DNA from: Candidatus Alcium sp. F082
GTDB taxonomy: Bacteria; Bacteroidota; Bacteroidia; Bacteroidales; F082
Reading direction: 5' to 3'
Length of the DNA: 64,000 nt
NCBI GenBank assembly: GCA_001543395.1
Contig: LPNG01000006.1
Location: 23,244-87,243, forward strand
The translations under genes were made by a program, and so were the position numbers. Positions 1-6,334 of the stretch are shown here, piece by piece (the first letter of the stretch is position 1; each line of letters begins with the position of its first letter). The notes beneath the pieces were generated by a model. That model did not search any database. It was not told the DNA's origin and was given only the letters and a program-made list of their open reading frames with translations.

Positions 1-527
1 GCTTTCATCCCGTTGCGCGCATCGGTATAGAGCGCATTGGTATTTTTCAGCTTAACCTCTTCTATGTCAACGAGATAATCAAACGAGGACGAAACGGTAT
101 CTTTTTCTTTTGAGTTGAATACATCGAAGTTGTTTTGACCGAGTGTATCGGTATAGAGGTTGACGAGAGCGTCTTCGAGGATGCATTTCTTGATGACGAT
201 CTCTTTCTCTTTCAGCAGTTTCTTGATGTCCAAGGCGACGGTCAGGTTGTCGATGTTGGCCAAGGTGTCCGACGGCGAACCCTCCATCGGGTTGATAAGA
301 GCGACATTCTCGATGTCGATGCCCACGTTGGGGAAGGTCTTGAACAGCTGGAGATCGGCCTTACCAAGTTGTATCTCACAGTTGACGAACTGCGGCGCGT
401 ATTTCTTGACTTGCTTGGTGAGCCAGCCCGACGAGGTGACCAATAGGGAGGCGACGACCGCCACGATGAGGATCAGGCCGACGAGCGACGCCAGGGTGAT
501 GCCGGTGATTTTCAGTGCCTTTTTCAT
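1..527 (-). CDS. AsmA-like protein, N-terminal part (runs off the left edge)
   Basis: Reading from an ATG at 527 gives 175 uninterrupted codons to the window edge, so the 3' part is missing. The protein begins MKKALKITGITLASLVG followed by a single hydrophobic segment (about residues 8-32), then a soluble part with the pattern of AsmA N-termini: short beta strands, a KTFPNVGIDIENV stretch and a DNLTVALDIKKLLK stretch. AsmA-like proteins are inner-membrane-anchored periplasmic proteins related to bridge-type lipid transporters and are linked to outer-membrane homeostasis. The start lies two bases after the stop of the upstream lipoprotein gene (AAAGTGGAATAACCATG), so the two are probably co-transcribed. 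The family call rests on N-terminal pattern only. Confidence 0.75.
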   Translation of the reverse strand, partial: MKKALKITGITLASLVGLILIVAVVASLLVTSSGWLTKQVKKYAPQFVNCEIQLGKADLQLFKTFPNVGIDIENVALINPMEGSPSDTLANIDNLTVALDIKKLLKEKEIVIKKCILEDALVNLYTDTLGQNNFDVFNSKEKDTVSSSFDYLVDIEEVKLKNTNALYTDARNGMK

Positions 528-529
528 GG

Positions 530-946
530 TTATTCCACTTTCGTGAGATGATGCGTTGTGCCGTAGTCGTCGTGATAAACGAGTTCAGAGGAGGTAAGGG
601 TTGAGACGGTATAGATCTTGGGCACGATGATGAAAGCGCCTACGTGTTCGTGTTTCAGCGTGGCCCCGGTCAACGTCCAGTTGAAGAGTTGTGCCTCCTC
701 TTCCATGACATCGTCTTGTTCGTCCCAAGTGGTGCCATTGGCCTTCACGGTGTCGCCATTGGGAAGGATGCGTTCAAATTCGGTCTCATAATAACGCTCA
801 AAGACAGTGCCTTCCTGCCACTTGCCGTAAAGCAAGTTGACGTCGAACTCGTCTTTCGGTATTCCGCCGCCACATGAGACCAGCCCCAACAGCAGGGCAA
901 AGAAGAAGGCGACGTTCAGACGCAGATGTTTATTGATGACACGCAT
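530..946 (-). CDS. small lipocalin-like lipoprotein
   Basis: A 138-residue protein with a lipoprotein signal peptide: MRVINKHLRL, a hydrophobic core and the lipobox LVSC followed by GGG. The mature part has a GKWQ motif soon after the lipidated Cys, then alternating strands (FERILPNGDTVKANGTTW, FNWTLTGATLKHEH). This is the layout of the lipocalin-like lipoproteins common in Bacteroidales, whose ligands are mostly unknown. An ATG three codons upstream (955) is possible, but it lies only nine bases from the promoter box, so 946 is preferred. It is the first gene of a two-gene unit with the AsmA-like gene. Function unknown; the family assignment is by fold-like pattern. Confidence 0.7.
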   Translation of the reverse strand: MRVINKHLRLNVAFFFALLLGLVSCGGGIPKDEFDVNLLYGKWQEGTVFERYYETEFERILPNGDTVKANGTTWDEQDDVMEEEAQLFNWTLTGATLKHEHVGAFIIVPKIYTVSTLTSSELVYHDDYGTTHHLTKVE

Positions 947-963
947 ATTGACCATTTTTTCTG

Positions 964-971
964 CAAAAGTA
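964..971 (-). promoter_or_regulatory. -7 promoter box (TActTTTG) of the lipoprotein/AsmA unit
   Basis: TACTTTTG on the minus strand, 17 bases before the ATG at 946. It is back to back with the box for the amidase gene. Confidence 0.65.
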
Positions 972-983
972 AGATTAATTTTC

Positions 984-991
984 TATCTTTG
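984..991 (+). promoter_or_regulatory. -7 promoter box (TAtcTTTG) of the amidase gene
   Basis: TATCTTTG, 19 bases before the ATG at 1011. Together with the box at 964-971 it forms a compact divergent promoter region. Confidence 0.7.
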
Positions 992-1010
992 CATTGACAA
1001 TACAAGAATT

Positions 1011-1832
1011 ATGCCTAATCTCCATCTCGCCTATATCCAAGCCGACCTCCGATGGGAGGACAAAGACGCCAACATCGAGCGTTTCGGCCGTCTGCTGGAG
1101 CAAGTGCAGCCTGGCATCGACCTCATCCTTATGCCCGAGACCTTCACCACGGCCTTCCCTGTCGACCCGAAACAATTTGCCGAGAAAGAAGACGGACCTA
1201 CGATGCAATGGCTTCAGAATCAAGCCAAAGCGAAAAATACCGTCATTTGCACCACCTTCCCTCTCGTCGTCGAAGGGCACTACTACAACAGCCTTGTGTG
1301 GATGCGCCCCGACGGCAGCCATGAACTCTATTTCAAGCGTCACACCTTCACCATGGGCGGTGAGGATAAATTGGTGGAACGGGGCGAAAAGCAACTGATT
1401 GTAGAACTGAACGGTTGGCGCATCCGTCCGATGATATGCTACGATATCCGTTTCCCGGTGTGGGCCAGGAACCGCTATGTAAACGGGCAATACGAATACG
1501 ATTTGGCCTTCTATCTCGCCAATTTCCCCGACTCGAGGATGATTGTTTGGAACACCCTCTTAGTGGCTCGTGCCATCGAAAACCAAGCCTATTGGGTGGG
1601 TGTGAACCGCGTCGGCGACGATGCCAACGGCCTGCATTACAGCGGCGAGTCGCAGGTCATCAACGCCCGTGGCGAGGTCATCTCCAAAGCTGAGCCTTAC
1701 CAAGAGGCCGTGCTGCACTGCACCTTGGATTACGAGAAGCTGCAACATTTCCGGCAGAAATTCCCTTTGGGACCGGACTGGGACGAATTTGAAATCTCTG
1801 GTTTGCCGTCATTGCGAGGCCTCATTCCGTGA
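1011..1832 (+). CDS. carbon-nitrogen hydrolase, omega-amidase (YafV type)
   Basis: A 273-residue nitrilase-superfamily enzyme. The Glu-Lys-Cys triad is visible: E43 in MPETFTTAF, K109 in LYFKRHTF and C143 in MICYDIRFPVW. The FTTAF and YDIRFP contexts are those of YafV/omega-amidases, which hydrolyse the amide of alpha-ketoglutaramate or alpha-ketosuccinamate to repair transamination side products. The start at 1011 was chosen because the protein then begins MPNLHLAYIQADL, the first strand of the fold, and follows a good promoter box; in-frame codons further upstream cross the promoter. The last ten residues (GLPSLRGLIP) come from a family B repeat that overruns the 3' end, so the native C-terminus was probably near DEFEIS. 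Confidence 0.88.
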   Translation: MPNLHLAYIQADLRWEDKDANIERFGRLLEQVQPGIDLILMPETFTTAFPVDPKQFAEKEDGPTMQWLQNQAKAKNTVICTTFPLVVEGHYYNSLVWMRPDGSHELYFKRHTFTMGGEDKLVERGEKQLIVELNGWRIRPMICYDIRFPVWARNRYVNGQYEYDLAFYLANFPDSRMIVWNTLLVARAIENQAYWVGVNRVGDDANGLHYSGESQVINARGEVISKAEPYQEAVLHCTLDYEKLQHFRQKFPLGPDWDEFEISGLPSLRGLIP

Positions 1833-1924
1833 AGACGGAAGAAGCAATCCAGAAAATAAGCTTTTACCCTAGATTGCTTCGTCGTTCCTCCTCGCAAATC
1901 GAAGATTCGACGGAGTCAATGACG
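1806..1924. repeat. family B palindromic repeat (CGTCATTGCGAGG type), two inverted halves
   Basis: The left half reads CGTCATTGCGAGG and continues to AAGAAGCAATCC. The right half is its imperfect inverse (AGATTGCTTCGTCGTTCC, then GTCAATGACG). The left half supplies the stop codon and C-terminal residues of the amidase gene. Shorter copies occur inside polA (28767-28792) and the GH92 gene (32576-32604). Confidence 0.8.
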
Positions 1925-1958
1925 CAAGCGTCACTAACAACTCTAAACTAACAACTGA

Positions 1959-1986
1959 CTCTAAACCCTAAACTCTAAACTCTAAA
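1959..1986. repeat. heptamer microsatellite (four CTCTAAA units) before tadA
   Basis: Four consecutive 7-mers, CTCTAAA CCCTAAA CTCTAAA CTCTAAA, with further single copies at 1941-1947. The tract ends seven bases before the tadA ATG, so gain or loss of a unit would change the leader length. Confidence 0.85.
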
Positions 1987-1993
1987 CTAAAAA

Positions 1994-2434
1994 ATGCTCT
2001 CTGTTTTCTCCGACGAATATTACATGAAACAGGCTTACCAAGAGGCTCAGCAAGCCCTTGAAGCCGACGAGATACCCATCGGCGCCGTCGTGGTATGTAA
2101 CAACAAAGTCATCGCCCGCGCCCACAACCAAACCGAGACGCTCAACGACGTTACGGCCCATGCCGAGATGCTGGCCATCACCGCAGCGGCCAATGCCTTG
2201 GGCGCAAAATATTTGGAAGAATGTACGCTTTACGTCACCTTGGAACCCTGCCCCATGTGCGCCGGTGCCTTGTGTCACGCCCATATAGGCAAAGTGGTTT
2301 GGGCTGCTGACGACCCCAAAAACGGCTTCTCGCGCTACGGCAAGATGCTACATCCCAAGACGAAGACAGAAACCGGCGTGATGCACGACGAATGCCTCGC
2401 CTTACTGACGGACTTCTTTAAACGGAAACGTTAA
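1994..2434 (+). CDS. tadA: tRNA-specific adenosine deaminase
   Basis: A 146-residue enzyme that deaminates A34 to inosine in the wobble position of tRNA-Arg(ACG). The zinc site of the cytidine deaminase fold is complete: HAE at 56-58 (zinc His and catalytic Glu) and PCPMC at 85-89 (two zinc Cys). The length and the ending (LLTDFFKRKR) fit TadA. The start at 1994 keeps the usual FSDEYYMKQAYQEA helix; Met11 would cut into it. No TAnnTTTG box is obvious, since the leader is filled by repeats. Its TAA overlaps the stop of the convergent ClC gene by four bases (the stops share TTAA), leaving no room for a separate terminator. Confidence 0.95.
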   Translation: MLSVFSDEYYMKQAYQEAQQALEADEIPIGAVVVCNNKVIARAHNQTETLNDVTAHAEMLAITAAANALGAKYLEECTLYVTLEPCPMCAGALCHAHIGKVVWAADDPKNGFSRYGKMLHPKTKTETGVMHDECLALLTDFFKRKR

Positions 2435-4209
2435 TCTTCAGATATTTCACTCATCATGGCGCGGTAGGCCGAGAACACATTGGCTCGCGAGAGGTAACCC
2501 AGGTACTTTCCTCCTTGGATGACAGGGATATTATACTTGCCCGATTTCTGGAACTTGTGCACAATCTCCTCCATGGGCTCGTCGGGGTGAATGACATAAT
2601 CGGGCAGCACCGCATAGTTCTGGATCGATTGGTTGTAATGACTCTCATCGAAGAGGATGCCGCGCACGTCGTCAAACAACACATGCCCGCAGAAGAAACC
2701 TTCCTTGTCGACCACAGGGAAGATGTTGCGCTTCGACGACGACACCAAAGGCAACAGGTCGCCGAAAGTGCAATTGGGGTCAATGGGGCTGAAGTTGGTT
2801 TCGATCAACTGATTGATGGCCATCATGTTGAGGATGCTCTTGTCCTTGTTGTGTGTCACCTCCACGCCCTTCTCGGCCACGGCATTGGTATAGATGGAGT
2901 GGTTGAAGAACAGCCTATTGATGGCGTAGGCCAAGGCCGATACGATCATCAGCGGCACGATGAGTGCATAGCCATTGGTAATTTCGGCGATGAGGAAGAT
3001 GCCCGTCAGCGGGGCATGGAGCATGCCTGCCACCAGGCCACTCATGCCTACGAGGGCAAACTTGGCCGGATCCAAGTCACCGATACCCAGATAGTTGACC
3101 AATGTGGCAAAGAACAAACCCGTGAAAGCTCCAATAAACAAGGCTGGTGCGAAGGTGCCACCCACGCCGCCTGCACCAAAGGTGAAGGCCGTGGCAAAGG
3201 CTTTCAGCAATATCATGCCGGCAAAGAGGATGATGACCACCAAATCCATGTTCTTGAACTGCGCAAACCAGGGGTTGCCGAACACAGGGCTATAGTCGCC
3301 GCGCAAGGCCGAGTTGATGGCTTCGTAGCCCTCGCCGTAAAGTGCGGGGAAAAGGAAAATCAGGATACCCAATAGCGATCCACCGATGAGGAAACGCATC
3401 CAGGGCGACTCCACCTTCTTAAAACGCTTCTCCACCGTGAAGGTCACCTTGAGGAAATAGGCCGACACCAGACCTGCGAAGAGGCCCAGCAGCACATAAT
3501 AGAAGGCATTGGAGGGGATGAAGCCTTCGGCGATGACGGCGGGATACTCTACCGTTTGGCCCAAAAACCAATAGGCGGTCAGGATGGCGACAAACGAAGA
3601 GCAGATGATGGGCACCAAGGCGTTGAGCGACAGGTCGATCATGAACACCTCGAGGGCGAAGACGATACCCGTGATGGGGGCCTGGAAGATGGCCGCCAAG
3701 GCCGCCGCACCACCCATGCCGATGAGCAGGATGGTGTGCTTATAGTCGAGTTTGAGCAGTTGCGCGATGTTGGAGCCAATGCTACCACCCGTCGACACGC
3801 TGGGACCTTCCAATCCCACCGAACCGCCGAAGCCGACGGTCAAGGCGCTGGTGACGATACTCGACCAGGTGCTGCTGCGATCCACCTTGCCTTTGTTCTT
3901 CGAGATGGCGTAGAGGATGCCCGGTATGCCATGGCCAACATGCTTCTTCAAGATGTACTTGCAAAACAGGATGGTCAGCAAGATACCGATGGCGGGGCAG
4001 ATGAAAAAGAGGAAATGTGCATATTGACCTTGAAAATTGAACACCAATTCACGGATGCCGTGGGCCAGCTTCTTGATGATGACGGCGGCGGCTCCAGCGA
4101 GGAAGCCTGTCGGGATGCTGAGCAACAGCATGAAGCGGCGATCCGACATGTGGGTCGCGCGCCAGGTGTTGAATTGGTCAATCCATCCGTTGAGCTTGTC
4201 CTTAAGCAC
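2431..4209 (-). CDS. ClC-family chloride transporter with C-terminal CBS pair
   Basis: A 592-residue inner-membrane protein. The ClC signature is present: GSVGLEGPS with the gating Glu, GGAAALAAIFQAPITG, and GVGGTFAPALF for the selectivity region. A gating Glu in this place is typical of Cl-/H+ exchangers rather than plain channels. The last 120 residues (from about NQLIETNFSPID) form two CBS domains, which usually sense nucleotides. I chose a GTG start at 4209, preceded by AAAAGAGAGAGAA, because it keeps an N-terminal helix (LNGWIDQFNTWRATH) that family members have; the first ATG is at 4149 and would remove it. Upstream in-frame codons overlap the divergent exonuclease gene and are not used. 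Confidence 0.88.
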   Translation of the reverse strand: MLKDKLNGWIDQFNTWRATHMSDRRFMLLLSIPTGFLAGAAAVIIKKLAHGIRELVFNFQGQYAHFLFFICPAIGILLTILFCKYILKKHVGHGIPGILYAISKNKGKVDRSSTWSSIVTSALTVGFGGSVGLEGPSVSTGGSIGSNIAQLLKLDYKHTILLIGMGGAAALAAIFQAPITGIVFALEVFMIDLSLNALVPIICSSFVAILTAYWFLGQTVEYPAVIAEGFIPSNAFYYVLLGLFAGLVSAYFLKVTFTVEKRFKKVESPWMRFLIGGSLLGILIFLFPALYGEGYEAINSALRGDYSPVFGNPWFAQFKNMDLVVIILFAGMILLKAFATAFTFGAGGVGGTFAPALFIGAFTGLFFATLVNYLGIGDLDPAKFALVGMSGLVAGMLHAPLTGIFLIAEITNGYALIVPLMIVSALAYAINRLFFNHSIYTNAVAEKGVEVTHNKDKSILNMMAINQLIETNFSPIDPNCTFGDLLPLVSSSKRNIFPVVDKEGFFCGHVLFDDVRGILFDESHYNQSIQNYAVLPDYVIHPDEPMEEIVHKFQKSGKYNIPVIQGGKYLGYLSRANVFSAYRAMMSEISED

Positions 4210-4278
4210 TTCTCTCTCTTTTAGGCCGCTAAAATAGGAAAAAGTATTGAGTGAATTGAAAAGAAACAACTTTTTCAG

Positions 4279-4286
4279 TATTTTCG
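4279..4286 (+). promoter_or_regulatory. probable -7 box (TAttTTCG) of xth
   Basis: TATTTTCG, one mismatch from the usual box, just before the ATG at 4291, with a TTG about 20 bases upstream at the expected -33 position. Confidence 0.45.
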
Positions 4287-4290
4287 CAGC

Positions 4291-5052
4291 ATGAAAATCG
4301 TTAGCTACAATGTGAACGGCATCCGTGCAGCCATCAACAAGGGCCTGCTGCAATGGATCAACGACTACCAACCCGATGTGCTCTGCTTCCAAGAGCTCAA
4401 AGCCACGCCCGACCAAATCCCATTGATGGATTTTGAGATGATGGGCTACCATCACTATTGGTTCCCAGCGCAGAAAAAAGGCTATAGCGGCGTGGGGCTC
4501 ATCACGAAACAGGAGCCTGACAACGTCGTTTATGGCATGAACGAACCCTTGTACGACAGCGAGGGGCGTTTCCTCCGTGCCGACTTCGGCGACCTCTCGG
4601 TGGTGAGCGTCTACCATCCCTCGGGCACCACGGGCGACGAGCGCCAGGCCTTCAAGATGGTTTGGCTCGACTTCTTCCGCAACTATGTCAATGCGCTTAG
4701 GAAAGAACGTCCCAACTTGGTGCTCTCGGGCGACTACAACATCTGTCATGAGGCTATCGACATCCATAACCCCAAGTCGAACGCCAACTCGTCGGGCTTC
4801 CTGCCCGAGGAGCGCCAGTGGATGACCGACTTCTTGAGCGACGGCTACATCGACACCTTCCGTCATTTGGTGAAGGAGCCCAACCACTACAGCTGGTGGA
4901 GTTTCCGTGCCGGTGCCCGTGCCAAGAACCTGGGTTGGCGCATCGACTACCACATGGTGACCGACAACATGGAAAGCCGCATTGCCGGCGTGGGCATCCT
5001 GCCCGAGGTGATGCACTCCGACCACTGCCCCATCGTGCTCGATTTGAAATAA
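4291..5052 (+). CDS. xth: exodeoxyribonuclease III / AP endonuclease
   Basis: A 253-residue enzyme of the endonuclease-exonuclease-phosphatase fold that cuts at abasic sites and degrades 3' ends of duplex DNA in base excision repair. Motifs seen in order: VSYNVNGIRAA (Asn), CFQELKA (metal Glu), SVYHPSG, LSGDYNICHEAIDIHNP (Asp/Asn) and the final HSDHCPIVLDL (Asp-His). Met1 opens directly on the first strand (MKIVSYNVNG), so the start is secure. It is divergent from the ClC gene and followed by tRNA-Arg. Confidence 0.95.
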   Translation: MKIVSYNVNGIRAAINKGLLQWINDYQPDVLCFQELKATPDQIPLMDFEMMGYHHYWFPAQKKGYSGVGLITKQEPDNVVYGMNEPLYDSEGRFLRADFGDLSVVSVYHPSGTTGDERQAFKMVWLDFFRNYVNALRKERPNLVLSGDYNICHEAIDIHNPKSNANSSGFLPEERQWMTDFLSDGYIDTFRHLVKEPNHYSWWSFRAGARAKNLGWRIDYHMVTDNMESRIAGVGILPEVMHSDHCPIVLDLK

Positions 5053-5079
5053 AGATTATCCTATTTCAGAAAAAAACCG

Positions 5080-5087
5080 TACTTTTG
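5080..5087 (+). promoter_or_regulatory. -7 box (TActTTTG) of tRNA-Arg
   Basis: TACTTTTG ending 12 bases before the first base of the tRNA, so the tRNA has its own promoter downstream of xth. Confidence 0.7.
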
Positions 5088-5099
5088 CAGCGTTTTCAT

Positions 5100-5171
5100 G
5101 GCCTAATAGTTCAAGGGATAGAACGGAAGTTTCCTAAACTTTAAATCTAGGTTCGAGTCCTAGTTGGGCTA
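5100..5171 (+). tRNA. tRNA-Arg (anticodon CCU)
   Basis: A 72-base cloverleaf folds by eye: acceptor GGCCTAA with TTGGGCT (7 pairs, G-U at the end), D arm GTTC/GAAC, anticodon arm GAAGT-TTCCTAA-ACTTT with CCT at positions 34-36, a four-base variable loop, T arm CTAGG-TTCGAGT-CCTAG and discriminator A. The anticodon CCU reads AGG (Arg). The CCA end is not encoded (CAG follows). Confidence 0.93.
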
Positions 5172-5181
5172 CAGCACAACG

Positions 5182-5222
5182 AAAATCCCTAATTGATTTA
5201 CTATCGATTAGGGATTTTTTTT
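5182..5222 (+). terminator. rho-independent terminator after tRNA-Arg
   Basis: A stem AAATCCCTAATTGAT with ATCGATTAGGGATTT (one mismatch) and a short loop, followed by a run of eight T. Confidence 0.9.
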
Positions 5223-5230
5223 GGCGGGTT

Positions 5231-5345
5231 TAGATTCCCCTTAGGGGACGGATTGTTGCTTGTTTTTGTTAACCGCGGCGGCAGAAGCGGTTGCTCGGTT
5301 GTAACGCTTGCCACCGCCGCTTTGAACATTTAGGGATTCCCCCGT
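5231..5345. repeat. family E palindromic element, copy 1
   Basis: Outer arms TAGATTCCCCTTAGGGG and TAGGGATTCCCCC surround a GC-rich core with GCGGCGGCAGAAGCGG and CCGCCGC. The architecture is shared with 62141-62275 and 63340-63469, although this copy is the most diverged. Confidence 0.65.
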
Positions 5346-5581
5346 TCCAGCGGATTTGCAATCCGCTGGTGGTGAGCATGGGGATTTGCAATCCCCGAAA
5401 TATGCGTTATGTTTTCCCATAACATATTGGTTTTATGGCCCAGCGGGGCATAGACAATCTGGCTATGCGTCGTGCCAAGGTATATGTCGGTCAAACGGTT
5501 CATCTTGTCGTAGTGGAAGGTCTCATCTTTCCATGTTAAGGCAGTTGCGCCACTGTCAAAATTCATTTCACTATAATTCAT
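5330..5581 (-). pseudogene. Rhs/YD-repeat remnant, second fragment
   Basis: An 83-codon open frame with a recognisable YD-repeat, ETFHYDKMNRLTDIYLG then HSQIVYAPLGHKTN, after which it runs into the family D palindrome (IANPLERG) and ends. Rhs proteins are very large wall- or T6SS-associated toxins built from YD-repeats; this fragment has no shell or toxin domain. Its first codon overlaps the stop of the preceding small membrane protein gene (ATGAATTATAG). About 179 bases (5341-5519) are nearly identical to 6027-6205, so one fragment is a local duplication of the other. I read it as a decayed piece, not a functional gene. Confidence 0.7.
5341..5519. repeat. 179-base direct repeat, copy 1 (includes family D palindrome 5341-5397)
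   Basis: Nearly identical to 6027-6205 with only scattered substitutions. The first 57 bases are family D, which contains the palindromes CCAGCGGATTTGCAATCC(GCTGG) and GGGGATTTGCAATCCCC; the rest encodes Rhs-like sequence on the minus strand. Confidence 0.9.
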
Positions 5582-5948
5582 ATCGAGCTAGGGTGATTAT
5601 AAAGCATACCAAAGACATAATGACAAACATAAATACCAATATGCTTTTTATCCAGCCGCATTTTTCATGTTTATACTTAGTATTGTATTCTGCGAATATC
5701 TTTTCATGGTTTGGAAATAGGTCAGCGAAAAACAGTATTTCAATAATAATAGGTATACAGAACAAGATAATAACCCACTCATTTATCTTCCTATCAAACA
5801 AGGAAAGGGTACATTCAGTCAAAGCTAAAGCATAAAAGGTAAAAGCAAAGAACATTAAATAATAGCCTTGGCCAATGTAATCACCCATGTGCATTTTTTT
5901 GTAAGCCTTGGCGATTTTGTATACACAATAATTGAAGATGTGTTTCAT
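5571..5948 (-). CDS. small membrane protein between two Rhs remnants
   Basis: A 125-residue protein I do not recognise. It has three strongly hydrophobic stretches: YYLMFFAFTFYALALT (about 30-45), WVIILFCIPIIIEILFFADLF (about 58-78) and SILVFMFVIMSLVCFIITLA (about 102-121). Short charged segments lie between them. The coding sequence is clearly richer in A and T than its neighbours, which suggests a different origin. It lies directly downstream (minus strand) of one Rhs fragment and its stop overlaps the start of the other. Small membrane proteins in this position are often immunity proteins of Rhs or other polymorphic toxins; here no toxin domain remains, so that role is inference. It could also be a passenger gene. 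Confidence 0.6.
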   Translation of the reverse strand: MKHIFNYCVYKIAKAYKKMHMGDYIGQGYYLMFFAFTFYALALTECTLSLFDRKINEWVIILFCIPIIIEILFFADLFPNHEKIFAEYNTKYKHEKCGWIKSILVFMFVIMSLVCFIITLARYEL

Positions 5949-5955
5949 GTTGCGC

Positions 5956-6330
5956 TTATTTATATGGTTGATTAATCATTAACTCAGGATTAAGCCCTTC
6001 TTCAATCATTGGGGTGATTACTTTTCCCCGTTCCAGCGGATTTGCAATCCGCTGGTGGTGAGCATGGGGATTTGCAATCCCCGAAATATGCGTTATGTTT
6101 TCCCATAATATATTGGTTTTACGGCCCAGCAGGTCGTAGACGATCTGGCTGTGCGTCGTGCCAAGGTATATGTCGGTCAGACGGTTCATCTTGTCGTAGT
6201 GGAAGTTCTCCTCTAGGTTGCGAAGGTTGTCCTTCCGGCTGGCTAAATTACCAAATTTGTCGTATTCGTATGACAAATTCTGCAAATTATTTGAGGTGAC
6301 GATATTATGAGTCTTGGTATTAATGCTGTT
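5956..6330 (-). pseudogene. Rhs/YD-repeat remnant, first fragment
   Basis: The reading frame is open from just after the T9SS cargo gene and carries classic YD-repeat sequence: LSYEYDKFGNLASRKDN, then FHYDKMNRLTDIYLG, then QIVYDLLGRKTN. It has no good start codon of its own (the open frame begins next to the cargo gene's TAA at 6335) and then passes through a family D palindrome to a stop at 5956. It therefore looks like the 3' part of an Rhs core joined to this position by recombination. The Rhs toxin tip is absent. The small membrane protein gene follows eight bases downstream. Confidence 0.75.
6027..6205. repeat. 179-base direct repeat, copy 2 (includes family D palindrome)
   Basis: Partner of 5341-5519 in the same orientation, about 690 bases apart, with the small membrane protein gene between the copies. 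Recombination between them would delete that gene. Confidence 0.9.
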
Positions 6331-6334
6331 TCCT

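Noticed and set aside
4210..5025. A long N-terminal extension of the ClC protein across the exonuclease gene
   Set aside because: It is antisense to xth, has no membrane or ClC-like sequence, and the family N-terminus is reached by the GTG at 4209.
5341..6205. The repeated GGATTTGCAATCC units as a CRISPR array
   Set aside because: There are only a few copies, the spacing is irregular, the units are palindromic and partly coding, and no cas genes are present.
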